A stretch of DNA of 6,108 nt from an uncultured Allobaculum sp. (lineage in GTDB: Bacteria > Bacillota_I > Bacilli_A > Erysipelotrichales > Erysipelotrichaceae): assembly GCA_948467695.1 (NCBI GenBank), contig CAOKFJ010000123.1:1-6108 (forward strand), read 5' to 3'. Under the pieces are notes generated by a model that had not been told where the DNA came from, did no database searches, and worked only from the letters and a program-made list of their open reading frames with translations. This document shows, in pieces, positions 1-6,004 of the stretch (positions within the stretch are counted from its first letter, which is position 1; each line of letters begins with the position of its first letter). Position numbers and translations under genes: made by a program.

Positions 1-1
1 T

Positions 2-1156
2 CTTTCAGCACTCAATACATCGCTGACCGAAACCGCAAACGATGTCGACTCCGCTATTCAGGATGTAAACATGCTTCCGGATTCGCTTGAGACAATTGAT
101 ACAACACTTACACCGCTTGCGACAGGCGATATTGAAAACCTCTCCAAAGACGCCGCAACGCTTGGCGCGCTTGGCACTTCGCTGACAAACGCGACGGGAA
201 CACTCTCTACACTGTCGAGTCATCTCGATACCGCGATCGCGACACTGAACCAGATTTCCCAGAGCCTGAGCACAACCGGCTCTTCGGCAGATTTCTCCAA
301 ACTGACCGCTTCTCTGAAAGAACTGCAGGATGCCGCAGCACAGCTGGACGGCGCAGGAAGCAAACTGTCCGATGGCATGAGCGCTCTGCAGACCGGCCTG
401 GAAAATCTCGTCACCCAGACTTCGGGCGGCATTGAAGAAATCGCCAAACAGTCCCAGAGTCTGAGCGATGGTCTCTCGCAGAAAACCGATGCGCTTAAAG
501 CCGGCGCAGCCCAACTTAGCGAAGGCACACAGAAACTTGCCGACAGCCGCGACACCCTGATCGCCGCCTCCAAACAGCTCAGCGATGCCGCAAGTCAGCT
601 TGATGCCGGTGCCGAAAAACTCTCTGCCGGCGCGCAGGCCGCAAATGCCGGCGCAGCCGCGCTCAAAAACGGAAGCCTGGAACTCGTCAATGGTGTAACC
701 ACGCTGAGCAAAGGCGCAACGGATGTGAACAATGGCATGAGCTCTCTGCATGATGGCATTGTCAAAGCTGATGATGGCGCAAATCAGGTGTACGCCGGAG
801 CATCCGCTCTGCATGCCGGATCCGCCAAGCTTTCCAATGGCGCAGCCGCTTTGCATGAGGGTGCAAGCCAGCTCAACGCCGGACTTGCGGATGCAAGCGA
901 TGGATCTTCCAAACTTGTAAATGGCGCCGATGAGCTCAACAGCGGAGCAGCGCAGCTGCGCGACGGTATTCGAAAACTCGATGAATCCGGCATCCAGCAG
1001 CTGAAAGCCGCTTTGAACTGGGGCGAAGATGAAGTCCGCCTGTTCAGAAAACTGTGCAATGAAACCATCGACTTCAATAAAGAAAACTCCAACTTTGCCG
1101 GCGCGCCCAAAGACGCGCAGACAAAAGTCCGCTATATCTTCAAAACCGACTACTAA
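2..1156 (+). CDS. Heptad-repeat (X-X-X-Leu-X-X-Gly) surface/membrane protein, YhgE/Pip/MMPL-associated type, 5' partial
   Basis: The frame is open from base 2 to the TAA at 1154-1156, so the gene begins upstream of the window; 384 residues are visible. An internal ATG at 71 has no convincing SD and is not taken as the start. From about residue 110 to 330 the protein is made of heptads ending in Leu-x-x-Gly (for example AAQLSEG, AEKLSAG, SAKLSNG, ASQLNAG), rich in Ala, Ser and Asp, which should form a long alpha-helical or coiled rod. The last 60 residues are a different, non-repetitive domain ending KVRYIFKTDY. From memory, similar tails end Bacillota proteins that combine such heptads with MMPL/RND or YhgE-type membrane regions. 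No membrane segment or sorting signal is visible here, so any anchor must lie in the missing N-terminal part. Likely role: extracytoplasmic part of an envelope transporter or secretion-associated protein. The substrate cannot be inferred. Family call moderately sure, function not. Confidence 0.75.
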   Translation, partial: LSALNTSLTETANDVDSAIQDVNMLPDSLETIDTTLTPLATGDIENLSKDAATLGALGTSLTNATGTLSTLSSHLDTAIATLNQISQSLSTTGSSADFSKLTASLKELQDAAAQLDGAGSKLSDGMSALQTGLENLVTQTSGGIEEIAKQSQSLSDGLSQKTDALKAGAAQLSEGTQKLADSRDTLIAASKQLSDAASQLDAGAEKLSAGAQAANAGAAALKNGSLELVNGVTTLSKGATDVNNGMSSLHDGIVKADDGANQVYAGASALHAGSAKLSNGAAALHEGASQLNAGLADASDGSSKLVNGADELNSGAAQLRDGIRKLDESGIQQLKAALNWGEDEVRLFRKLCNETIDFNKENSNFAGAPKDAQTKVRYIFKTDY

Positions 1157-1218
1157 GACTAATGCGAAAAGATGCTCTCCAGCAAAACGGTATCTGATCC
1201 ATTCGTAAAACGCGATTG

Positions 1219-1274
1219 AAAAGGCGAAAGACGCATAGCGTATGAGAAATGCGCAGTGTCTTTCGCCTTTTTTT
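1219..1274 (+). terminator. Intrinsic terminator of the heptad-repeat gene
   Basis: A 14-bp perfect stem (1219-1232 paired with 1258-1271, core AAGGCGAAAGAC) closes over a loop that can itself form a short gcat/atgc pairing. The 3' arm runs into seven Ts (1268-1274). It lies 62 nt after the stop codon and separates the heptad-repeat gene from the protease genes. Confidence 0.9.
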
Positions 1275-1399
1275 GCGTGAGCACAAGCGCTCATCTTTCT
1301 GCCTTCGTTTGTTTGTGCCGGAAATCGATATTCCGCTGCTAACCGAAAAGCAGTCCTGATAAGATTGCGCAATGGTTAAAACGGGCATAGATAAAGAAT

Positions 1400-1414
1400 A
1401 AATAATGATTATCG
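1400..1414. promoter_or_regulatory. Fur/PerR-family-like 7-1-7 operator
   Basis: The 15-mer aaataatGattatcg contains the perfect inverted repeat ATAAT-G-ATTAT. It matches the Bacillus Fur 7-1-7 box (TGATAATnATTATCA) at 11 of 14 informative positions. It lies 19 nt before the candidate -10 of the protease gene, where a bound repressor would cover the -35 region. The pattern is visible; its function is inferred, and AT-rich DNA yields such matches by chance. Confidence 0.4.
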
Positions 1415-1430
1415 GATATCATCAATGTAC

Positions 1431-1439
1431 TGATATAAA
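1431..1439 (+). promoter_or_regulatory. Candidate extended -10 promoter of the first protease gene
   Basis: TGaTATAAA fits an extended -10 element (TGn plus a 5/6 match to TATAAT). No good -35 is present at the usual distance, which is tolerated by extended -10 promoters. It would give a leader of about 105 nt before the ATG at 1553. Confidence 0.4.
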
Positions 1440-1552
1440 GAAAAAATAAAGATGCGGATGCGTGGAAATGCACTGTACTCGCATAGCGGTTCAGACAAAC
1501 AGACACAGGATCTCCGGGACAATGCAGCGGGATCCGGAAAGGAACGACGACG

Positions 1553-3019
1553 ATGACTCGAGATTTCAAGACATTCTTTACAAGCAAGCGGATTGCCGCC
1601 ATTCTTGCCTGCAGCACCATGGCGATAGCAGGCAGCGGGCCGATTCTGGTTTTTGCCAGTGATTCAAATCATGATTCAGCTTTTACTGAGGATTCCATGG
1701 ATGATTTCAGCGAAGGAAACGCTGCAAACGATACAGCGCAGAACATGGATATTGACGATCTGCCGTCTTCGCCCAATGGCACCGTCGTGCGCGATGGCGA
1801 TGCGGTGCGTTATACCTTTAACGACAAGCTTCCTGAACAGGATCTGTACACGCCCACGGAGGTAAAACCGATGGATCCGGTTGTGATCGGGGCGCCGGAC
1901 AACGAGCTCGAATCCGCGCTGCTCGAATACAATGCGCAGAAAGATCCCCGTCTGGAAGTGGTAAGCACCACGAAACTGCCGTACAGCGCCATCTGCAAAC
2001 TGCACATGACCTTCATCAACGAGAATGATGTTCAGGAATTCTATGTCGGAAGCGGCTATGTGATCGGAAAAAATACAATCATGACCTGCGGTCACTGCAT
2101 TTACGATACAGAACATGATCTTGGCTGGATTCAGCACATCACCATTGAACCTGGCAGAACGGATGCCACTTTCCCCTATGGAACACTGACCAGCGAAGAT
2201 GTCGATTATTTTGAAGTCGATGAAAACTGGCTGAAGAATGCGGATGAGGCTAATGACAATGCATTGATCGTTCTCAAAGAAAACATCGCGGACAAAACAG
2301 GGTATCTGCGTCTGTCTACAAATGCGCACGAAGTCGACTCGGTTCATCTGAGCGGTTATCCGGCTGACTATGAAGGCACTCACGATGAAGGCACGCAGGT
2401 CGAGAGCTGGGGCGGCAATATCTCGATGTATGACCGCCTGATTGAATCCGATGTATATGGAAGCGGCGGACAGAGCGGCTCGCCTTTGCTTGATGAGCGC
2501 GGACGCGTGATCGGCACTTTTGCGTATGTATATGCATTTCAGAATCGTTCCGGCGGTCCGCTTATGGATAAAGAGCGCGTATCCTGGATTACGGAACATT
2601 CCAATGTCAGCGATCCTGTCTACCGCTTGTACAATCACTATACCGGTGAACATTTCTATACGCCTGATCGCAAAGAAGCGGACTACCTGATTGCTCATGG
2701 CTGGGATGATGAAGGTCTGGCATGGCATTCGAGCGAAGAACCTGATGCCGTTCCGGTCTATCGCCTCTACAATCCCAACAGCGGCGATCATCACTACACG
2801 ACAAGTTCGCGCGAATACACATACCTTGGCACCAAAGGCTGGAAGAAAGAAGGCGAAGCATGGAAAGCCGCGCCGGAAAGCTACTTCCGTCCTGTCTTCC
2901 GTGTATACAATCCCAACGCGACAACCGGCCAGCATCATTTCACCGAAGATGAAATTGAACGCGACGAACTTGTGCGCCGCGGCTGGAAAGGCGAAGGCAT
3001 TGCGTTCTACGCTGAATAA
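1553..3019 (+). CDS. Secreted V8/BLASE-like serine protease (family S1B) with three C-terminal DUF5648-type repeats
   Basis: 488 aa. The ATG at 1553 is chosen because GGAAAGGA (1536-1543) sits 9 nt upstream and a signal peptide follows directly: a Lys/Arg region, a hydrophobic core (about 14-34) and a likely cut after VFA (35). Residues 36-130 are an acidic pro-region. About 131-345 is the protease domain. The His motif TCGHCIYD (His181) closely matches TAGHCIYD of Bacillus glutamyl endopeptidase; Asp235 lies in NDNAL, and Ser298 lies in GQSGSP. The triad is complete, so active peptide-bond hydrolysis outside the cell is predicted. Cys148, Cys179 and Cys182 could supply a disulfide. The position of the V8 Glu-selecting His184 is Phe313, so Glu preference is doubtful. 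Residues 356-393, 402-439 and 448-488 are three DUF5648-type repeats, probably a binding or wall-association module. There is no LPXTG and no C-terminal membrane segment. The gene has its own promoter candidate and terminator and is the most divergent of the three paralogues. Natural substrate unknown. Confidence 0.9.
   Translation: MTRDFKTFFTSKRIAAILACSTMAIAGSGPILVFASDSNHDSAFTEDSMDDFSEGNAANDTAQNMDIDDLPSSPNGTVVRDGDAVRYTFNDKLPEQDLYTPTEVKPMDPVVIGAPDNELESALLEYNAQKDPRLEVVSTTKLPYSAICKLHMTFINENDVQEFYVGSGYVIGKNTIMTCGHCIYDTEHDLGWIQHITIEPGRTDATFPYGTLTSEDVDYFEVDENWLKNADEANDNALIVLKENIADKTGYLRLSTNAHEVDSVHLSGYPADYEGTHDEGTQVESWGGNISMYDRLIESDVYGSGGQSGSPLLDERGRVIGTFAYVYAFQNRSGGPLMDKERVSWITEHSNVSDPVYRLYNHYTGEHFYTPDRKEADYLIAHGWDDEGLAWHSSEEPDAVPVYRLYNPNSGDHHYTTSSREYTYLGTKGWKKEGEAWKAAPESYFRPVFRVYNPNATTGQHHFTEDEIERDELVRRGWKGEGIAFYAE
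2618..3016 (+). repeat. Three DUF5648-type protein repeats (protease 1)
   Basis: Repeats are encoded at 2618-2731, 2756-2869 and 2894-3016. Each follows the pattern VYRLYNPNSG-(D/E)-H-(H)YT, then about 13 residues, then GW-x-x-EG-x-A-(W/F). The third has a two-residue insertion before HHFT and forms the C-terminus. The repetition is at protein level; the DNA has diverged. The family name is from memory of the motif. Confidence 0.8.
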
Positions 3020-3088
3020 AAAGGATACAAACGGAATGGCAGTACGCAGACGCGAAGAACCTCTTGCGGCTCAAGCCCGGATATGTAG

Positions 3089-3115
3089 TGTCGAAAAATA
3101 CTCTGCTTTTCGACA
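3089..3115. other. Perfect 9-bp inverted repeat downstream of protease 1
   Basis: tgtcgaaaa (3089-3097) pairs exactly with ttttcgaca (3107-3115) across a 9-nt loop. No T-run follows on either strand, so it is a poor intrinsic terminator. It could be a 3'-end stabilising hairpin or a protein-binding palindrome. Confidence 0.5.
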
Positions 3116-3172
3116 GATTGCTTGAAAAGCATCCGAGTTTTCACAGATGCCAATTCTCTTCCTTTCAAAACT

Positions 3173-3180
3173 TGTATAGT
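3173..3180 (+). promoter_or_regulatory. Weak candidate promoter for the pseudoprotease gene
   Basis: TGTATAGT contains a 5/6 -10 match (TATAGT, 3175-3180) but lacks the single base between TG and the hexamer and has no clear -35. Its support is position: 113 nt separate it from the ATG at 3294, exactly as for the candidate -10 before protease 1. If used, the transcript would run through the hairpin at 3194-3224. Confidence 0.25.
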
Positions 3181-3193
3181 AAAAATACATTAA

Positions 3194-3224
3194 AGCCCGG
3201 ATGAACTTTGTCCGGGCTCTTTTT
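3194..3224 (+). terminator. Intrinsic terminator between protease 1 and the pseudoprotease gene
   Basis: An 8-bp GC-rich stem, agcccgga (3194-3201) with tccgggct (3211-3218), has a 9-nt loop and is followed by C and five Ts (3220-3224). It lies 174 nt after the stop of protease 1 and 70 nt before the next start. It most simply ends the protease 1 transcript but could also act in the leader of the next gene. Confidence 0.8.
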
Positions 3225-3235
3225 CACCCAGTGGG

Positions 3236-3251
3236 TAGTAAATAATTACTA
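3236..3251. promoter_or_regulatory. Palindrome upstream of the pseudoprotease gene
   Basis: TAGTAA (3236-3241) is inverted as TTACTA (3246-3251) with a 4-nt AT spacer. It follows immediately after a second small palindrome, accca-g-tgggt (3226-3236). The arms resemble a Zur-type half site, but the spacing is one base too long for the 7-1-7 pattern. Possible operator; no regulator can be named. Confidence 0.3.
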
Positions 3252-3293
3252 TCTTCATGCGTGAAAAAACGAAGAAAGGAAAGGGAAGTTTAT

Positions 3294-4802
3294 ATGAGAA
3301 ATAAACATCCAAAAGCATTTCAGTTTCTGCTGAGCGCTGCTCTTGCGATCGGCACAATCACAGGTGCCGCTCCAATCATGGCGCAGGAAGACACACCGTT
3401 TGACGATACGGTGTCCGCTGAAGAATTCGCAGAGGCATACAGCGAAGAAACAGTGGAAGACGATATCGCTCTGGAAAGCGGCGAAGTCGATGAAATCGTC
3501 ATGGACGAGCAGACCATTGGCGCAGATGACACGTTTGCCGAGTCGGCGAAAGTGGAAAGCGCAGACGAGATCATCAAAAAAGCCCGACGCGAGGAAGATA
3601 TGCGTGCGCGTATGCTTACAGATGAAGGAACAGCCGGCATCACCAACCAAAAAGTGCCTTCCGGCACGCCGCTCTGGAAAGACGATCGTGTACGCGTCAG
3701 CAACACCCGTCAGTTCCCCAACTACGCGATCTGCCAGATTTATGCTGTCTATCAGACAAATACCGGTGAAGAGCGAGTATATGCCAATACGGGCTTCTTC
3801 ATTTCTCCCACGGAAATTCTGACAGATGCAGCCAACATCTATCAGCATGATAAAGGCATGGGCTATGCAACCCGCCTTGTAATTGACCGCGGAAGCGATG
3901 CAAACGGCATTTACTTCGAACGAATTGACAGCGATACGTCTACCATCAGCAGCAATGTTCCCTATGCGTTTATCAATGAAAGCAATGAGCAGAAGCGCAT
4001 GGAAATGGACTACGCGATTCTGAAGGTTTCCAAACCCGTTCTGCAGAATGGCTATATCCGTCTGTCGAGCGCGGCGGGAAGAGATGCGAGAGTTCGCATG
4101 ATCGGCTACCCGGATCATGCGCGTGGGGACTACAGCGGCGAAAACCAGTACGAAGACTGGAGTACAAAAACCAAAGCAGAAGGACGCCTTCTGGAATCGG
4201 ACGTTACCGGTTCCTTTGGACAGTATGGCGCTCCAGTACTGACGGCAGACAATCAGGCGGTTGCTCTGTACAGCTATGACTATATCAACGGATTTAACAA
4301 TCAGGTTCAGTGGAGCGGCGGAATCCGTTTCACACTCGATATCCTCAATGCGATCGACAGTTCCTTCTCCGGAAAAAATACAGTGGAATCTCCGGTTTAC
4401 CGCTGCTACAACCCGAACTCCGGTGAACATGTGTACACCATGAACTATAAAGAGGTAAAGAACCTGGTTCGTGTCGGCTGGGCATATGAAGGTCTGTCCT
4501 GGAGAAATGAAGACCAGGCTGGCCGCACGCCTGTTTATCGTCTCTACAACCCCAATGCCGGCGATCACCATTACACAACGAATGTGAATGAATACAACGG
4601 CCTGCGCAAACTCGGCTGGAGAGGCGAGGGTGTAATGTGGTATGCGCCTAAAGATACCCGCAACTACAACACGGTTTATCGTCTCTACAATCCGAATGCC
4701 AAAAAAGCAGGCGCGCATCATTTCACAACAAGTCTTGGCGAGTACAACGCTCTGGTACGTGCCGGCTGGAAGGGCGAAGGAAAAGCGTTCAACGCGCGCT
4801 AA
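3294..4802 (+). CDS. Secreted S1B protease homologue, predicted catalytically dead, with three DUF5648-type repeats
   Basis: 502 aa. The ATG at 3294 is preferred over an in-frame GTG at 3261 because the purine-rich SD (AAGGAAAGGG, 3276-3285) lies between them, 8 nt before the ATG, and a compact signal peptide follows (hydrophobic 11-29, likely cut near PIMA-Q). Residues 31-100 are strongly acidic. Residues 129-146, from KDDRVRVSNT to NYAI, resemble the mature N-terminus of Bacillus glutamyl endopeptidase and suggest a pro-region is removed there. The fold motifs are kept: GFFISPTEILT, MDYAILK (Asp239) and GYPDHARGD. The His motif, however, reads TDAAN (Ala180, with both flanking Cys lost) and the Ser motif reads GQYGAP (Tyr311). 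With His and Ser both gone, peptide hydrolysis is not expected. Three DUF5648-type repeats occupy 368-405, 414-451 and 461-502. The frame is intact, so it is probably expressed, perhaps as a binding protein, decoy or regulator. It closely resembles the truncated downstream paralogue. Confidence 0.88.
   Translation: MRNKHPKAFQFLLSAALAIGTITGAAPIMAQEDTPFDDTVSAEEFAEAYSEETVEDDIALESGEVDEIVMDEQTIGADDTFAESAKVESADEIIKKARREEDMRARMLTDEGTAGITNQKVPSGTPLWKDDRVRVSNTRQFPNYAICQIYAVYQTNTGEERVYANTGFFISPTEILTDAANIYQHDKGMGYATRLVIDRGSDANGIYFERIDSDTSTISSNVPYAFINESNEQKRMEMDYAILKVSKPVLQNGYIRLSSAAGRDARVRMIGYPDHARGDYSGENQYEDWSTKTKAEGRLLESDVTGSFGQYGAPVLTADNQAVALYSYDYINGFNNQVQWSGGIRFTLDILNAIDSSFSGKNTVESPVYRCYNPNSGEHVYTMNYKEVKNLVRVGWAYEGLSWRNEDQAGRTPVYRLYNPNAGDHHYTTNVNEYNGLRKLGWRGEGVMWYAPKDTRNYNTVYRLYNPNAKKAGAHHFTTSLGEYNALVRAGWKGEGKAFNAR
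4395..4799 (+). repeat. Three DUF5648-type protein repeats (pseudoprotease)
   Basis: Repeats are encoded at 4395-4508, 4533-4646 and 4674-4799. They match the repeats of the first protease position by position: repeat 1 has GEH and EGL-x-W, repeat 2 has GDHHYTT followed by EY, and repeat 3 has an insertion before HHFT and ends WKGEG-x-AF. The triplet therefore predates the gene duplication. Confidence 0.8.
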
Positions 4803-4878
4803 ACAGCAGAACATCAATCTGATTGGATAGATCCAGTCAGAGAGCTTTGTATACAGCTCAATGTTGAAGATTCACTCG

Positions 4879-4915
4879 ATCCGCATGGTCTGTTTTCACA
4901 GATTGTGCGGATTTT
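4879..4915 (+). terminator. Intrinsic terminator of the pseudoprotease gene
   Basis: atccgca (4879-4885) pairs with tgcggat (4906-4912). The pairing continues inward through three G-U or U-G wobbles to tctgt (4889-4893) with acaga (4898-4902), closing on a tttc tetraloop: about 15 bp in all. Four Ts (4912-4915) and CTT follow. It starts 76 nt after the stop codon. Confidence 0.75.
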
Positions 4916-4977
4916 CTTATGATTCGTTCATGACCGGGCAAAGAAAACATGGCAGGAATACAATCGCAAAAATAGAT

Positions 4978-4986
4978 TGGTATAGT
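4978..4986 (+). promoter_or_regulatory. Candidate extended -10 promoter of the third protease gene
   Basis: TGgTATAGT fits an extended -10 (TGn plus a 5/6 hexamer match), without a good -35. It lies 103 nt before the ATG at 5090, close to the spacing seen for the other two paralogues. In the leader, cctgcg (5012-5017) can pair with cgcagg (5064-5069), enclosing a gctct/agagc hairpin (5035-5052) and ending just before the SD. Confidence 0.4.
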
Positions 4987-5089
4987 GAAATCAAACCACA
5001 ATAATGAATAACCTGCGAAACAGAAAGAATAGGCGCTCTCAGATCAAAGAGCAAACCGTCATGCGCAGGGTAAAGGGAGGAATCCCAGG

Positions 5090-6004
5090 ATGAGATCCCC
5101 AAAATCAGCCGCATTTAAATACCTGCTCAGTGTTTTTATGGTTCTGGGCACTGCATCAAGTCCTCTGCCTGTGATGGCACAGGAAGATCTGTCGTTTGAA
5201 GAAGACGCAAATACAAAACACGCAGAAAACGAAGACGTTGGCGCATATGACGTCAGCGAACCGCTTTTCGAAACGCCGATGGATGAAGGCGAAGAGTCGA
5301 GTGCGGCACTGAGTATAGATGAAGAGACGTCCATGCTTGGCGGAGAACTTTCTATGGCGCAAATCGAAGAGGAAAGCGAACAGACAGAGTCTGTGATCGA
5401 GCGCGCATGGAAGACATTCGATGGCAGAACGCATCTTCTGCGCGATGAAGGAACAGCAGGCATTGCGCATGAATCCGTTCCTGCGGGAACGCCGTACTGG
5501 AGAGATGATCGCCGCAAAGTCGCCAATACGAAAAAATTTCCCAACTATGCTATATGCAAGCTGTATCTCGTTTTCGAAAATGCGTATGGCGATGAAGAAG
5601 AGTACATTGGCAGCGGATTTTTCATTTCGCCCGCTGAAATTCTGACCTGCGCGCACTGCATTTACAATCATGAAGACAGTCTTGGTCTGCTCAAGCGCGT
5701 CATCATCGAGCCGGGAAGCGATGCGAATGGCAAACACTTCGGCACAATCGATTCGAGGACATCGAGAGTCAGATTCCAGATACCGAAAGCGTTTGTGAAT
5801 GCGACAGAACCTGCCACGCAGAACGATTATGACTATGCGATTCTGAAAATCGATCAGCCGGTGAAAAACCGCGGGTTTATCCGTCTGTCGAGTACCGCCG
5901 GGCGCGAGGCGAATGTGCATCTGATCGGCTATCCCGGACTGGCCAGGGGAGATGACTCGAAACAGTTAGGTGTTAGTGTTATTTCTTGTTATCCATCGCT
6001 ATAA
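5090..6004 (+). CDS. Secreted S1B serine protease, truncated by an insertion element
   Basis: The ATG at 5090 has an excellent SD, AAAGGGAGG (5072-5080), 9 nt upstream. The frame encodes 304 aa. The signal peptide (hydrophobic 11-29, PVMA-QED) and the block RDEGTAG to NYAICKLY closely match the pseudoprotease upstream. The DNA shared at 3621-3640 and 5444-5463 differs at one base in 20. Residues 31-105 are acidic and variable. His189 in TCAHC and Asp248 in DYDYAIL are intact, so the ancestral enzyme was probably active. Homology stops after GYPGLARGDDS, near residue 282 (about base 5964). The last dozen residues, LGVSVISCYPSL, come from foreign AT-rich DNA and run to a stop at 6002-6004. The Ser motif and any repeats are missing, so the product cannot be an active protease. 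The 3' remainder may lie beyond the element, outside the window. Effectively a disrupted gene. Confidence 0.82.
   Translation: MRSPKSAAFKYLLSVFMVLGTASSPLPVMAQEDLSFEEDANTKHAENEDVGAYDVSEPLFETPMDEGEESSAALSIDEETSMLGGELSMAQIEEESEQTESVIERAWKTFDGRTHLLRDEGTAGIAHESVPAGTPYWRDDRRKVANTKKFPNYAICKLYLVFENAYGDEEEYIGSGFFISPAEILTCAHCIYNHEDSLGLLKRVIIEPGSDANGKHFGTIDSRTSRVRFQIPKAFVNATEPATQNDYDYAILKIDQPVKNRGFIRLSSTAGREANVHLIGYPGLARGDDSKQLGVSVISCYPSL

Larger units (their letters stand above)
1157..1552. other. Non-coding gap between heptad-repeat gene and first protease gene
   Basis: This 396-nt gap contains the terminator at 1219-1274, then a stretch with no recognisable gene (1275-1399), then an AT-rich promoter region (1400-1440) and a leader of about 110 nt. 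No small ORF with a plausible SD, no tRNA and no known riboswitch pattern was seen. The leader can form short hairpins, including atgcg (1458-1462) with cgcat (1480-1484) and ggatc (1508-1512) with gatcc (1531-1535). In a competing pairing, tccgg (1513-1517) would pair with ccgga (1534-1538), which overlaps the start of the SD. Confidence 0.7.

Noticed and set aside
400..960. Tandem DNA repeats in the heptad-repeat gene
   Set aside because: The periodicity is at protein level (seven residues). The nucleotide copies are too diverged to be a recent DNA repeat or a CRISPR-like array.
5..1372. Long open frame on the - strand opposite the heptad-repeat gene (455 codons)
   Set aside because: It mirrors the heptad repeat of the + strand, runs through the terminator hairpin and has a Cys/Phe/Arg-rich composition with no domain or SD. 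The + strand gene explains the region.
1595..1615. Possible lipobox (ILAC) in the signal peptide of protease 1
   Set aside because: Only about six hydrophobic residues precede the Cys, Leu at -2 is atypical, and the hydrophobic core continues beyond it to a normal VFA-S cleavage site.
3261..3293. GTG at 3261 as the start of the pseudoprotease
   Set aside because: It would add a charged 11-residue extension whose own codons are the SD of the ATG at 3294, and no SD precedes it. The ATG start also aligns with the third paralogue's N-terminus.
3255..4817. Long - strand open frame opposite the pseudoprotease gene (520 codons), and a similar one at 1676-2938
   Set aside because: Both are antisense mirrors of well-supported + strand genes, with no SD, signal peptide or recognisable motifs, and a composition expected from complementary codons.
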